The notes below the pieces were generated by a model, which was given only the letters and a program-made list of their open reading frames with translations, ran no database searches and was not told the origin of the DNA. This document shows positions 35,693 to 43,491 of a stretch of 48,798 bases of DNA, one piece after another; position 1 is the stretch's first letter, and the number at the start of each line of letters is the position of its first letter. Made by a program: the position numbers and the translations under genes. The stretch comes from SAR324 cluster bacterium. GTDB lineage: Bacteria > SAR324 > XYD2-FULL-50-16 > JAERRU01. The stretch is from NCBI GenBank assembly GCA_016735295.1, contig JAERRU010000011.1, positions 1 to 48,798 of the forward strand, written 5' to 3'.

Positions 35693-36436
35693 ATGACGAT
35701 ATACCTGCTAGGTGAGAAAAATATTTTTCCTTCAGCTGAACTAGCTGAAACAGATGGATTGCTGGCTATGGGCGGAGACCTTAAGCTAGACAGGCTTTTA
35801 TTAGCATATCAAGAGGGCATATTTCCTTGGTTTAATGAGCAAAGTAGTATTTTGTGGTGGTCACCTAAATTAAGGTGTGTGCTACAACCCACCAAATTTC
35901 ATATTTCAAAGAGTTTAGCTCGCACTATTAGGCGTGCTAATTATCAAATTTCCATAGATAAAAATTTTTCAAAAGTCATTAAAAGTTGTGCTAATATCAA
36001 GCGCAGTGGGGAATCAGGCACATGGATAGGGGATGGCATGATTAAAGCTTATGAACATATGCATTTAGCTGGATATGCCCATTCATTTGAAGTGACTATA
36101 GCGGGAAATTTAGCGGGGGGTCTTTATGGTGTTTCTTTAGGTAATTTATTTTTTGCTGAATCTATGTTTACTAAGGTGAGCAATGCTTCAAAATTAGCTT
36201 TAGCAGCGTTAGTAGATTTTTGTTTAACAAAGGGGTTTAGTTTGATTGATTGTCAAATACCTAACCAACACTTATATTCTTTAGGGGCTAATCAGATAGA
36301 AAGGTCATCTTATTTGGAAATATTAAAAAAAAGCAATAAACGAGTTACCTTAACAGGAAGTTGGTCTAGCCATGCTAATAATAATTTAAGTGATAGGTTA
36401 TTAGACGGGGCAAGAAAAATAAAAAATTCTAAGTGA
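35693..36436 (+). CDS. aat: Leucyl/phenylalanyl-tRNA--protein transferase
   Basis: Adds Leu or Phe to N-terminal Lys or Arg of proteins, marking them for ClpS-ClpAP degradation (bacterial N-end rule). The 247 residues include GLLAMGGDLKLDRLLLAYQ, GIFPWFNE, LWWSPKLRCVL, GTWIGDGMIKAY, AHSFEV, GGLYGVSLGNLFFAESMF and LIDCQIPNQHLYSLGA, all family landmarks. Full length. Gap of 17 bp from the ABC gene and 44 bp to the exonuclease gene, so likely in the same transcript. Confidence 0.96.
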   Translation: MTIYLLGEKNIFPSAELAETDGLLAMGGDLKLDRLLLAYQEGIFPWFNEQSSILWWSPKLRCVLQPTKFHISKSLARTIRRANYQISIDKNFSKVIKSCANIKRSGESGTWIGDGMIKAYEHMHLAGYAHSFEVTIAGNLAGGLYGVSLGNLFFAESMFTKVSNASKLALAALVDFCLTKGFSLIDCQIPNQHLYSLGANQIERSSYLEILKKSNKRVTLTGSWSSHANNNLSDRLLDGARKIKNSK

Positions 36437-36480
36437 TGGTTATAGGTATATATAAATAATAGATTTAATTAGAAAAAATA

Positions 36481-37362
36481 GTGAATTCATTAACAAAAGA
36501 AGATAAATTATTATATGAAAGGTCTAGCGGGTGGTTGAACCGGGCATATCGGTGGCTGAGCAAATCAGGGCTAACCTTGAGTCGGTTAGATTTGATGTTA
36601 CTGGCTAATCCTTCTGCTAAGATAAAGGGAATATCTGATATAGTAAAGATTGCTGATAATAGGTTTGAATTGGACGATTCATCTTTTTGGCGAGCTAAGG
36701 ATTTACTTAGCTGGCGCTTTGATAGCCTGCTTGATGAAACTGAGTTTGTGGTGACTGATTTAGAATCAACAGGGGCGGTATTAGGTAAAGATGAAATTTT
36801 TGAGATAGGGGCAATAAAGATGCGTGGTGGTGAAATGATAGAAGAATTTCATACATATGTAAAAATCAACCAGTCAATTCCACCTTATGTGGCTTCAATG
36901 ACAAGGGCTGATTTATCGGCGATAGCTAAAGCACCTAACATTAAGGAGGTATTGAAGAAATTTTTAGAATTTTTGGGGGTAGCTGTGTTAGTGGCACATA
37001 ACGCTGAATTTGATTATAATTTTATATATTATGAAACACAAAGGCATGGGTTAAAGACATTACCAGTAATAGATCTTTGTACTTGGTTATTGGCTAAGCA
37101 AGTGCTTGATAAAGAAAAAAAATATGGATTAACCGATTTAGCTAAATTTCATAAAGGAGATTTGGCCGATCGGCACTCAGCGTTAGGAGATGCTAGGATG
37201 ACTGGTTATTTACTTAAATATTTAATCTCACAAATGAAAAAAAAGAACACCAATCATTTATCTCAAATGTTAGCCTTAGAAAATAAATCTTTTAATCAAG
37301 CTTATAAAGCCAGGCCAAAAATAAAAAGAAACAAACAAAAACTCACAGCACAAAATGTTTAA
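36481..37362 (+). CDS. DEDDh exonuclease, DNA polymerase III epsilon-like
   Basis: A 293-residue 3'-5' exonuclease. The first 85 residues are an unrecognised extension. The exonuclease domain has D93 and E95 in TDLESTG, HNAEFDYNFIYYE (third Asp) and DRHSALGDA (catalytic His and Asp). It ends in a basic Lys-rich tail. The start is GTG at 36481. It lacks the tau/alpha-binding C-terminal part of standard DnaQ, so a repair role is likelier than replicative proofreading. Its last 8 bp overlap gspE. Confidence 0.86.
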   Translation: MNSLTKEDKLLYERSSGWLNRAYRWLSKSGLTLSRLDLMLLANPSAKIKGISDIVKIADNRFELDDSSFWRAKDLLSWRFDSLLDETEFVVTDLESTGAVLGKDEIFEIGAIKMRGGEMIEEFHTYVKINQSIPPYVASMTRADLSAIAKAPNIKEVLKKFLEFLGVAVLVAHNAEFDYNFIYYETQRHGLKTLPVIDLCTWLLAKQVLDKEKKYGLTDLAKFHKGDLADRHSALGDARMTGYLLKYLISQMKKKNTNHLSQMLALENKSFNQAYKARPKIKRNKQKLTAQNV

Positions 37363-39094
37363 CCAGGAATTTTTTAACTATCTATCAGATAACAAGTTGA
37401 TAGATTTAGTATTAGTAAAAGAAGAATTATCGGATAACGGGCAAAAAGATCAAACATTAAAGCAATTTTTGCTAAGTCGGCGTTATATGACAGAAGCTTC
37501 GTACCAAGAGTCGCTAGCTAATTTTTTGGGATTAAAATTTATGGAATCTCCCGCCGATCCAGATGAAAAGGTGCGAGATTTATTTATTGAGTGTGTGCCT
37601 CATCGGATAGCCTATAAGTATTTATTTTTTCCAGTGGAAAAATCGGGTGCAGTAGTTAATTTTGCCATTGCCGATACAAAGGGTATTCCTTTTTGTGAGG
37701 AAGCGGCTGATTTAATGGGTCGAACGGCTAATATTATATTTACGATGGAAAGTAATATTTTGAATTTAATCCAAAAAGAATATAACACCGATGAAGCAGA
37801 AAAATTAGAAGATGATGACGCTAAATCGCAAGAAACAGTCGTTGGCGGAGAAGGAGAAGATTTGTTAGCTTCAGATGACGATGAGCCGATTAGGCGATTG
37901 GTTAACTCTATGTTATTTCACGCTATGCGTTATAACGCATCTGATGTGCATATTGACCCTACCGCCACCCAGACGATAGTGAGAAATAGAATGGATGGGA
38001 TATTGCGTCAAATAAATGAAATACCAAAACATGCTCATAACAAGATAGTAAATAGGGTCAAGGTGATGGCTAAGCTTGATATTGCCACGCGAAATGTGCC
38101 TCAAGATGGGCGAACTATGATTAAATTAGCGGGCAAGAAATTAGATATTAGGGTGTCAATAATTCCCACTATTCATGGAGAAAGGGTGGTGCTTCGTCTT
38201 TTGCAGCAGAGCCATGGGTTACTTGGTTTAACTGAGATAGATTTGCAAGATAAAATCAAAAAACTATTGATAGATACAGTATCTGCCCCTAATGGGATAA
38301 TGTTAGTCACTGGCCCTACTGGTTCGGGTAAGACGACTACATTATATTCATGTTTACAAAGTATAGATCATAATTCTCGTAATGTGATTACTGTTGAAGA
38401 CCCAGTTGAGTATCAAATGTCGGGATACGGCCAAGTGCAAGTAAATGAGAAGCAAGGATTAACGTTTGCGGCAGGGCTACGCTCTATTTTGCGACAAGAT
38501 CCTGATGTTATTATGGTAGGAGAAATTCGTGATACAGAAACAGCACAAATTGCTATTCAATCTGCTTTAACTGGCCATCTTGTGTTAAGCACTTTGCATA
38601 CAAATGACGCCCTATCAACAATAATAAGATTAATAGATATGGGGGTAGAGCCATTTTTGATAAGTAGCACATTAAAGTGTGTGCTATCGCAAAGATTGGT
38701 GCGAAGGTTTTGTCAGCATTGCCGAGTAAAGGTAAAGAAGAGTTGGAAAGAATTATCTAAAATAGGCTTTACCGAAAACACAAAAGAATATTTTAAGGGA
38801 TATATATATGAGCATAAAGGCTGCGATGAATGCTCAAATAGTGGCTACGCTGGCCGGTTAGGGGTGCATGAAATTTTGGTGGTTAATGATGTTATGCGTA
38901 GTGCTATTAGCCAAAACAGTAGTTCAATGGAATTAAGGGAGGCCGCTATTAAATCTGACGCTTTAATTGATTTAGCGACTGATTGTCATATCAAAGTACT
39001 GCTAGGTTATACTTCGGTAGTTGAGGTAAATAGATTGTTATTTGAATTACAACAAAGTCAAGAAACAGTAATTGAACAAAGTGAAAGTGCTTAA
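37355..39094 (+). CDS. gspE: Type II secretion / type IV pilus assembly ATPase (GspE/PilB)
   Basis: Hexameric ATPase that powers pseudopilus or pilus extension at the inner membrane. The 579-residue protein has an N-terminal MshEN-type domain (about 1-145), then Walker A GPTGSGKTTT near 320, Asp box and Walker B ILRQDPDVIMVGEIRDTETA, and the His box TGHLVLSTLHTNDA. The zinc-binding tetracysteine CQHC...CDEC before YAGRLGVHE is present and favours GspE or PilB over PilT. No other secretion gene is nearby. It overlaps the upstream exonuclease by 8 bp; the sensor-like gene follows after 34 bp. Confidence 0.92.
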   Translation: MFNQEFFNYLSDNKLIDLVLVKEELSDNGQKDQTLKQFLLSRRYMTEASYQESLANFLGLKFMESPADPDEKVRDLFIECVPHRIAYKYLFFPVEKSGAVVNFAIADTKGIPFCEEAADLMGRTANIIFTMESNILNLIQKEYNTDEAEKLEDDDAKSQETVVGGEGEDLLASDDDEPIRRLVNSMLFHAMRYNASDVHIDPTATQTIVRNRMDGILRQINEIPKHAHNKIVNRVKVMAKLDIATRNVPQDGRTMIKLAGKKLDIRVSIIPTIHGERVVLRLLQQSHGLLGLTEIDLQDKIKKLLIDTVSAPNGIMLVTGPTGSGKTTTLYSCLQSIDHNSRNVITVEDPVEYQMSGYGQVQVNEKQGLTFAAGLRSILRQDPDVIMVGEIRDTETAQIAIQSALTGHLVLSTLHTNDALSTIIRLIDMGVEPFLISSTLKCVLSQRLVRRFCQHCRVKVKKSWKELSKIGFTENTKEYFKGYIYEHKGCDECSNSGYAGRLGVHEILVVNDVMRSAISQNSSSMELREAAIKSDALIDLATDCHIKVLLGYTSVVEVNRLLFELQQSQETVIEQSESA

Positions 39095-39128
39095 TTAATA
39101 TTCAATAATAACTATATGAGTAAAATAA

Positions 39129-40709
39129 GTGAATAATAGTTTAATAAAAAATTGTGCTAAGGCAATAAGGCGCCGAAATTTAATAGTTAAAATATCTTTG
39201 TTGGCTATAGCTATTTTGGTGATAGTATTTTTGATTAGTAGATTTTTAGTGTCTCGCTACATAGATCAGAAGGTAACTAATGATTTATCTATAATGAGCA
39301 ATAAAATAGGTTATTTTGTGGAAAATGATAAAAGGTTAGCAAATGCTAGTTTTGAAAATTTTCGGGCTTATAATTTAAATGATATTGGCAAATTATTTTC
39401 TGGTGATGATTTTTTGATAAAGCAAATTAATCTATTAAGTGAAGATGGTTTTTATATATCTTCGAGCGAGGCTACTAATTTAGGAAAGAGGGCGAGTAAG
39501 GATATTTTAACATTTATTAAAGATGATAAAAATAATTTTAAATTACTTAAAGTCACATTATTAGATGGCCAGTTAACTACAAAATACCGACAATATATCT
39601 ATAAATTTGATTTAGAAGGGATAAATAAGCCAGTATTTTTACAAATATTATATAATGAGCATGTTTTAGCCGCTTCTCAAAAAGGATATATTTTATTTTT
39701 ACTAGCGATCATAGCGGGGATAGGCCTAGTGATTGGCCTTATTATTTGGTTTGCCTATTTTGGGCTGATGGAAAATCTTAGGCGGCTGCAACAACGTTTT
39801 GATAAATCATTTAAAACAAATAAAGATGATATAGACGGGGAATTTTGGAATATCTTAGATAATATTTCTCAACAAGAGAAAGAAGTAAAGAATGAGCAAG
39901 CTAAATCTGTTATGCATCAAACAGATAAGAATTTAGGGCTAAGCGAGATGGTAAAATCAGGCAGAGTAGCTCCTTCAGTCAGAAAATTTAACTTAGTATT
40001 ATTAGCGATAAGGCTAACAAATTTTCGTCAAGCCACTTCTGAGCTATCTGGCACAAATTTTTTACGAGTGGTGATGAAGTTGCAACAAATATATCATTTA
40101 GTCGCTCAAAATGATAAATCGGTTTTGCTAAAATATGATAGTGATTTAGCTTGGCTAGGCTTTAAGGGGGAGGATAAATATAGTAATTGTTTGGCCACAA
40201 TTAAGCGAATAAAAACAAAATTATCATCTTTTAAAGAAGAGAGTGGAAGCTCTATTAAAAAAGAATTTAAGCCGCTATTTTTAATTGATAAAGGAAAAAT
40301 AGTGCTGGCAAATTTTCAAAATTCAAGTGGCTCATTTAACATTTTAGGGGGTTCAGCCCACTCTGTATCTACTAATTTGATGCATACTTTAAAAGAAGGC
40401 AATATGTGGGCTACTAGCATCACAAAAAATGAATTAAGCCAGCATTGCCATTTATCTCGTTTACCGAAGGTGGGTAATTTTTGGCCAGGATCGCCAGAGG
40501 GGTTATATCTGATTAATCTGCAAGGGGTGGGTATAGAAGAAGAGATGGCGGGGCAGCATAATATTGGAGTAATGGAAGTTAGCGAGAAACAAAATAAGGC
40601 AGCTAATAAAAATAGAGATAAGAATAAAGCTAAAGATAGAAATAAAGAAGGGCTAGCTTTAGGAATGGGTGGGTTGTTGGAAGATACTTTAAAATCTGGC
40701 GGTGATTAA
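39129..40709 (+). CDS. Membrane sensor with degenerate nucleotide cyclase-like domain
   Basis: A 526-residue protein I could not place in a named family. Seen: membrane segment at about 19-41, an extracytoplasmic domain (about 45-185), a second membrane segment (about 187-212), a helical linker and a cytoplasmic domain (about 286-468). The outer domain contains INLLSEDGFYISSSEATNLG, like single-Cache sensors. The inner domain follows the class III adenylate cyclase order: AIRLTNF, KYDSDLAWLGF, GKIVLANF, FNILGGSAHS. Key residues differ: Ala293 where a metal Asp is expected, GG for GD in the last motif. D339 remains. It is therefore likely a pseudoenzyme. A Lys/Asn-rich tail (487-506) follows. 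The start is GTG. Confidence 0.6.
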   Translation: MNNSLIKNCAKAIRRRNLIVKISLLAIAILVIVFLISRFLVSRYIDQKVTNDLSIMSNKIGYFVENDKRLANASFENFRAYNLNDIGKLFSGDDFLIKQINLLSEDGFYISSSEATNLGKRASKDILTFIKDDKNNFKLLKVTLLDGQLTTKYRQYIYKFDLEGINKPVFLQILYNEHVLAASQKGYILFLLAIIAGIGLVIGLIIWFAYFGLMENLRRLQQRFDKSFKTNKDDIDGEFWNILDNISQQEKEVKNEQAKSVMHQTDKNLGLSEMVKSGRVAPSVRKFNLVLLAIRLTNFRQATSELSGTNFLRVVMKLQQIYHLVAQNDKSVLLKYDSDLAWLGFKGEDKYSNCLATIKRIKTKLSSFKEESGSSIKKEFKPLFLIDKGKIVLANFQNSSGSFNILGGSAHSVSTNLMHTLKEGNMWATSITKNELSQHCHLSRLPKVGNFWPGSPEGLYLINLQGVGIEEEMAGQHNIGVMEVSEKQNKAANKNRDKNKAKDRNKEGLALGMGGLLEDTLKSGGD

Positions 40710-40749
40710 AGAGCAATATATTTATTAAAAAACTATCAATTTACCTAAG

Positions 40750-41127
40750 TTGAGTATCATATTAATAGCCCTAGGGGGCGGTTCAGGAGCGGTGGCTCGG
40801 TTTTTAATTATCAAATTTTTCAGGGCATATCTGCCTAATTTGATGATAGTGCCATGGGATATAATGACAATTAACATGTTAGGTTCGTTTGGTATAGGCT
40901 TGTGTGGTGGATTGTTATATAGCAAGGGTATTTCTTTAGAAATCAGGCAATTTGTGACAATTGGTTTTTTAGGTGGATTTACCACATTTTCTTCTTTTAC
41001 TGAGGGGGGCTATGTGTTGGCGGATAAGAGCGGATTATTAGCAATTTTTTATTTAGCTACTTCGGTATTTGTGGGTATTTTGGCCTGTTATTTTGGGCAT
41101 TATATATCCTTTAAATTAGTCAACTAA
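40750..41127 (+). CDS. crcB: Fluoride ion channel CrcB/Fluc
   Basis: Dual-topology fluoride exporter of 125 residues with four membrane segments. Hallmarks are GGGSGAVARF (9-18), TINMLGSFGIG and GFLGGFTTFSSF, whose Phe and Ser/Thr residues line the fluoride path. The start is TTG at 40750. The 40-bp gap to the upstream gene is too short for a fluoride riboswitch. One copy only is seen, so it would act as a homodimer. Confidence 0.95.
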   Translation: MSIILIALGGGSGAVARFLIIKFFRAYLPNLMIVPWDIMTINMLGSFGIGLCGGLLYSKGISLEIRQFVTIGFLGGFTTFSSFTEGGYVLADKSGLLAIFYLATSVFVGILACYFGHYISFKLVN

Positions 41128-41157
41128 GATATTTTTAACGATGGTCAATAAATTTTT

Positions 41158-41340
41158 GGCTGTGGGTCTAATTGCCATAACCAAACAATAGATAAAATAT
41201 TTGATAATTTTTTTTATAGCGATAATCGGCAGGATTTAGCTGTGGGTCTAATTGTCATAACCAAACAATAGATAAAATATTTGATAATTTTTTTATAGCG
41301 ATAATCGGCAGGATTTGGCTGTGGGTATAATTGCCATAAC
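41158..41340. repeat. Tandem repeat array, 80- and 79-bp units, between crcB and ilvE
   Basis: A unit beginning CTGTGGGTCTAATTGCCATA starts at 41160, 41240 and 41319. The first two are full length (80 and 79 bp, differing by one T in a T-run and a few substitutions) and the third is partial, about 22 bp. The array ends 6 bp before the reverse-strand ilvE stop at 41347. Its sequence is not related to the 82-bp unit near fliG. Confidence 0.95.
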
Positions 41341-41346
41341 CAGAAA

Positions 41347-42414
41347 TCAAGGATAAATCTGATAGTTCCAATCGTAGGAATCTTCAATAATGCCTAGTTG
41401 AATGTTATTTAGAATTTCACCTAATTTTATCATAATAGAATCCTTAGATTGATCTTGATGATGAAAATCATAGTGTTTTCCATCAACATCAATAATACGA
41501 CCAATGGGTGAAACCACTGCCGCTGTGCCACAATTCGCTAATTCTAAGATATTAGGTAATTCTTGATAAAAATCTATCTGCCTTACCTCAGTTTTAATGT
41601 TGAGCATGTCGCTAGCGATAGTCATGGCAGATTTTCTCGTGATACTAGGTAAAATAGTGCTAGCCTTGGGAGTGGCGATGGTATTATTTTTAAAATATAC
41701 TATTATATTAGCCGCACCCGCTTCTTCTAAATATTTATGATGTAAAGGATCTAAAAATAACACATCATCGGCATTATTTTTTTTAATTTGATACTGTTCT
41801 TGCAATCCAGCAATATAGTTAGCACCGGCTTTATAGGCACCAATCCCACTGGGAGCAACTCTATCATTATCTGATATTTTTAAAGTAATAGGAATAACTT
41901 GTCCTTTTTTATAGTAGGGGCCAACTGGCGAAGCAAAAATTCTAAATATATATTCAGGTGCTTTTCTAATGCCTAAATTTGAGCCTACCCCAATTAATAG
42001 AGGCCTCAGATAAAGGCTAGCTCCATGGCCAAAAGGGGGTAGCAGATCATAATTGCGTAACACAGTTTCATGCAATCCTTTAAAAAAGAGCTCTTTAGAC
42101 GGAGCGGGCATCATTAAGCGCTTAGCCGTTGTTTTCATTCTTTCCCAGTTTAACGAGGGACGAAACAGCAAAATTCGGCCATCTTTAGCTGTTTTAGCCT
42201 TTAAGCCCTCAAAGCATTGTTGAGCATAATGAATGGCAGTAGAGCCTTCGTGGAGATTAATAAATTCGTCTGTACAAATTTGTCCATCATCCCACTGGCC
42301 ATTTTTCCAGCGGGCTTGAAAGCGATAATCACATTTTTTGTAATCAAAGCCCAATTTTTGCCAATTTAAATTTTTCTTAGGTGGTAAGTTGGTTGGTTTA
42401 GCTTTATAGTTCAT
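41347..42414 (-). CDS. ilvE: Branched-chain amino acid aminotransferase
   Basis: PLP-dependent class IV aminotransferase, last step of Val, Leu and Ile synthesis or first step of their breakdown. The 355 residues fit the longer BCAT type shared with eukaryotes. Motifs are HYAQQCFEGLKAK, GSNLGIRKAPEYIFRIFASPVGPYY, the PLP lysine in GIGAYKAGANYI, EAGAANIIVYF and ILPSITRKS. No other branched-chain genes are near. Pairing with panB through ketoisovalerate is possible. It converges with crcB across the 80-bp array. Confidence 0.94.
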   Translation of the reverse strand: MNYKAKPTNLPPKKNLNWQKLGFDYKKCDYRFQARWKNGQWDDGQICTDEFINLHEGSTAIHYAQQCFEGLKAKTAKDGRILLFRPSLNWERMKTTAKRLMMPAPSKELFFKGLHETVLRNYDLLPPFGHGASLYLRPLLIGVGSNLGIRKAPEYIFRIFASPVGPYYKKGQVIPITLKISDNDRVAPSGIGAYKAGANYIAGLQEQYQIKKNNADDVLFLDPLHHKYLEEAGAANIIVYFKNNTIATPKASTILPSITRKSAMTIASDMLNIKTEVRQIDFYQELPNILELANCGTAAVVSPIGRIIDVDGKHYDFHHQDQSKDSIMIKLGEILNNIQLGIIEDSYDWNYQIYP

Positions 42415-42535
42415 TTTTTATGATTAATTTTTCTTGCATCGTAAGTCTGCTTCGCTTAGGCTATGAAATGGTGCTGACTTTGTTAGCTTTTATTTATTTT
42501 TTAGTAATAAATACACTTTTAAAAATAATTTTATT

Positions 42536-43381
42536 TTGGATAAACTTATCCCTCTATCGAGAGTGAAGAATAGTAAATATTTATCGGCTAATTTGCTTAA
42601 CTCTGGCACAAAATCCAATCAAATATTGGAAAGAATCATACCATTTCAATGCCCTTATTGCAAACAAATGTGTTTTGCGATTAAAAATTTTTCTTTTGAA
42701 ATAATAGAATTTGTTGATAATTTTGCTCCAAAACCAACCTATCATCAATGCCAATTTATCTGGCAAAACTTTACCCAAACTCCACCAATCAATATCATCT
42801 CGAAAGCTAATGTAAGCCTATCAAATCTACCGGAAGACTACCGCTTTCCCGCTAGTTTAAGAGACGCAACGGTTAGTAATTTAGGCTTATTATGGCATTT
42901 TACACCAGAGAATTGGTATTTAATGAAAGATAATGGAACCTTGCACGATAGAGAAATAAAAAGGTTCGCTCATTTTACTAGAGGGATATTATTAAAATGG
43001 ATTAAAACTAAAAATGGGCGAATTCCTAAATCAAAACAAAGATTGACGCAACATATTTTTTTGAAAAGCCCGTTAGCCAATTATCAAGAATTAACGGTAA
43101 TTGAAATTATTTTTTCTGCTGAAGATGAAAGTAAAATTGAGCGACAAATTCAAAATATTAATCGCCAGCTTAAGCTGATAAATCAACAACCTTTGACGAT
43201 TATTCCTTATTTTAGTCGCAAAGATGATCAAGAAATTATTTATCATCGTAAATTATTAGTGCTACACACGCCAGCAGCAGATAATATTTTCAGCTATATC
43301 GCTTGGCCTAACTGGCTAGAAGTTAATTTAGAGCCTAAGAACATTAAATTAAAAGCTAGTCATAGTTTCCCCGTTGATTAA
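42536..43381 (+). CDS. Hypothetical protein with CPYC-type cysteine motif
   Basis: I do not recognise this 281-residue protein. It has no signal peptide or membrane segment. Near the N-terminus CPYCKQMC (C39, C42, C46) and YHQC (H70, C72) could form a zinc site. The remainder is a mixed alpha/beta sequence with many aromatic residues, e.g. LGLLWHFTPENWYLMKD and RFAHFTRGILLKWIKTKNGRIP. The start is TTG at 42536, next to no clear Shine-Dalgarno site, so it may begin at a later codon. It is 110 bp upstream of the M16C peptidase gene and divergent from ilvE. Confidence 0.65.
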   Translation: MDKLIPLSRVKNSKYLSANLLNSGTKSNQILERIIPFQCPYCKQMCFAIKNFSFEIIEFVDNFAPKPTYHQCQFIWQNFTQTPPINIISKANVSLSNLPEDYRFPASLRDATVSNLGLLWHFTPENWYLMKDNGTLHDREIKRFAHFTRGILLKWIKTKNGRIPKSKQRLTQHIFLKSPLANYQELTVIEIIFSAEDESKIERQIQNINRQLKLINQQPLTIIPYFSRKDDQEIIYHRKLLVLHTPAADNIFSYIAWPNWLEVNLEPKNIKLKASHSFPVD

Positions 43382-43423
43382 TAGAGGCGTATGGGGGGGC
43401 TTTTCTAGCTATCCAGAAATATT

Positions 43424-43483
43424 ATTAATTTATCTATTAATTTATCCATTAATTTACCCATTAATTTACCCACTAAATCACCC
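43424..43483 (+). repeat. Five tandem 12-bp units just upstream of the M16C peptidase gene
   Basis: Units read ATTAATTTATCT, ATTAATTTATCC, ATTAATTTACCC (twice) and a diverged ACTAAATCACCC. The array ends 8 bp before the ATG at 43492, so it fills the leader and ribosome-binding region. Units grade from one end to the other, as expected for stepwise slippage. Confidence 0.93.
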
Positions 43484-43491
43484 ACTTAATT

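Noticed and set aside
40710-40749. Fluoride riboswitch before crcB
   Set aside because: The gap is only 40 nt, AT-rich, and has no fold or conserved bases of the crcB motif.
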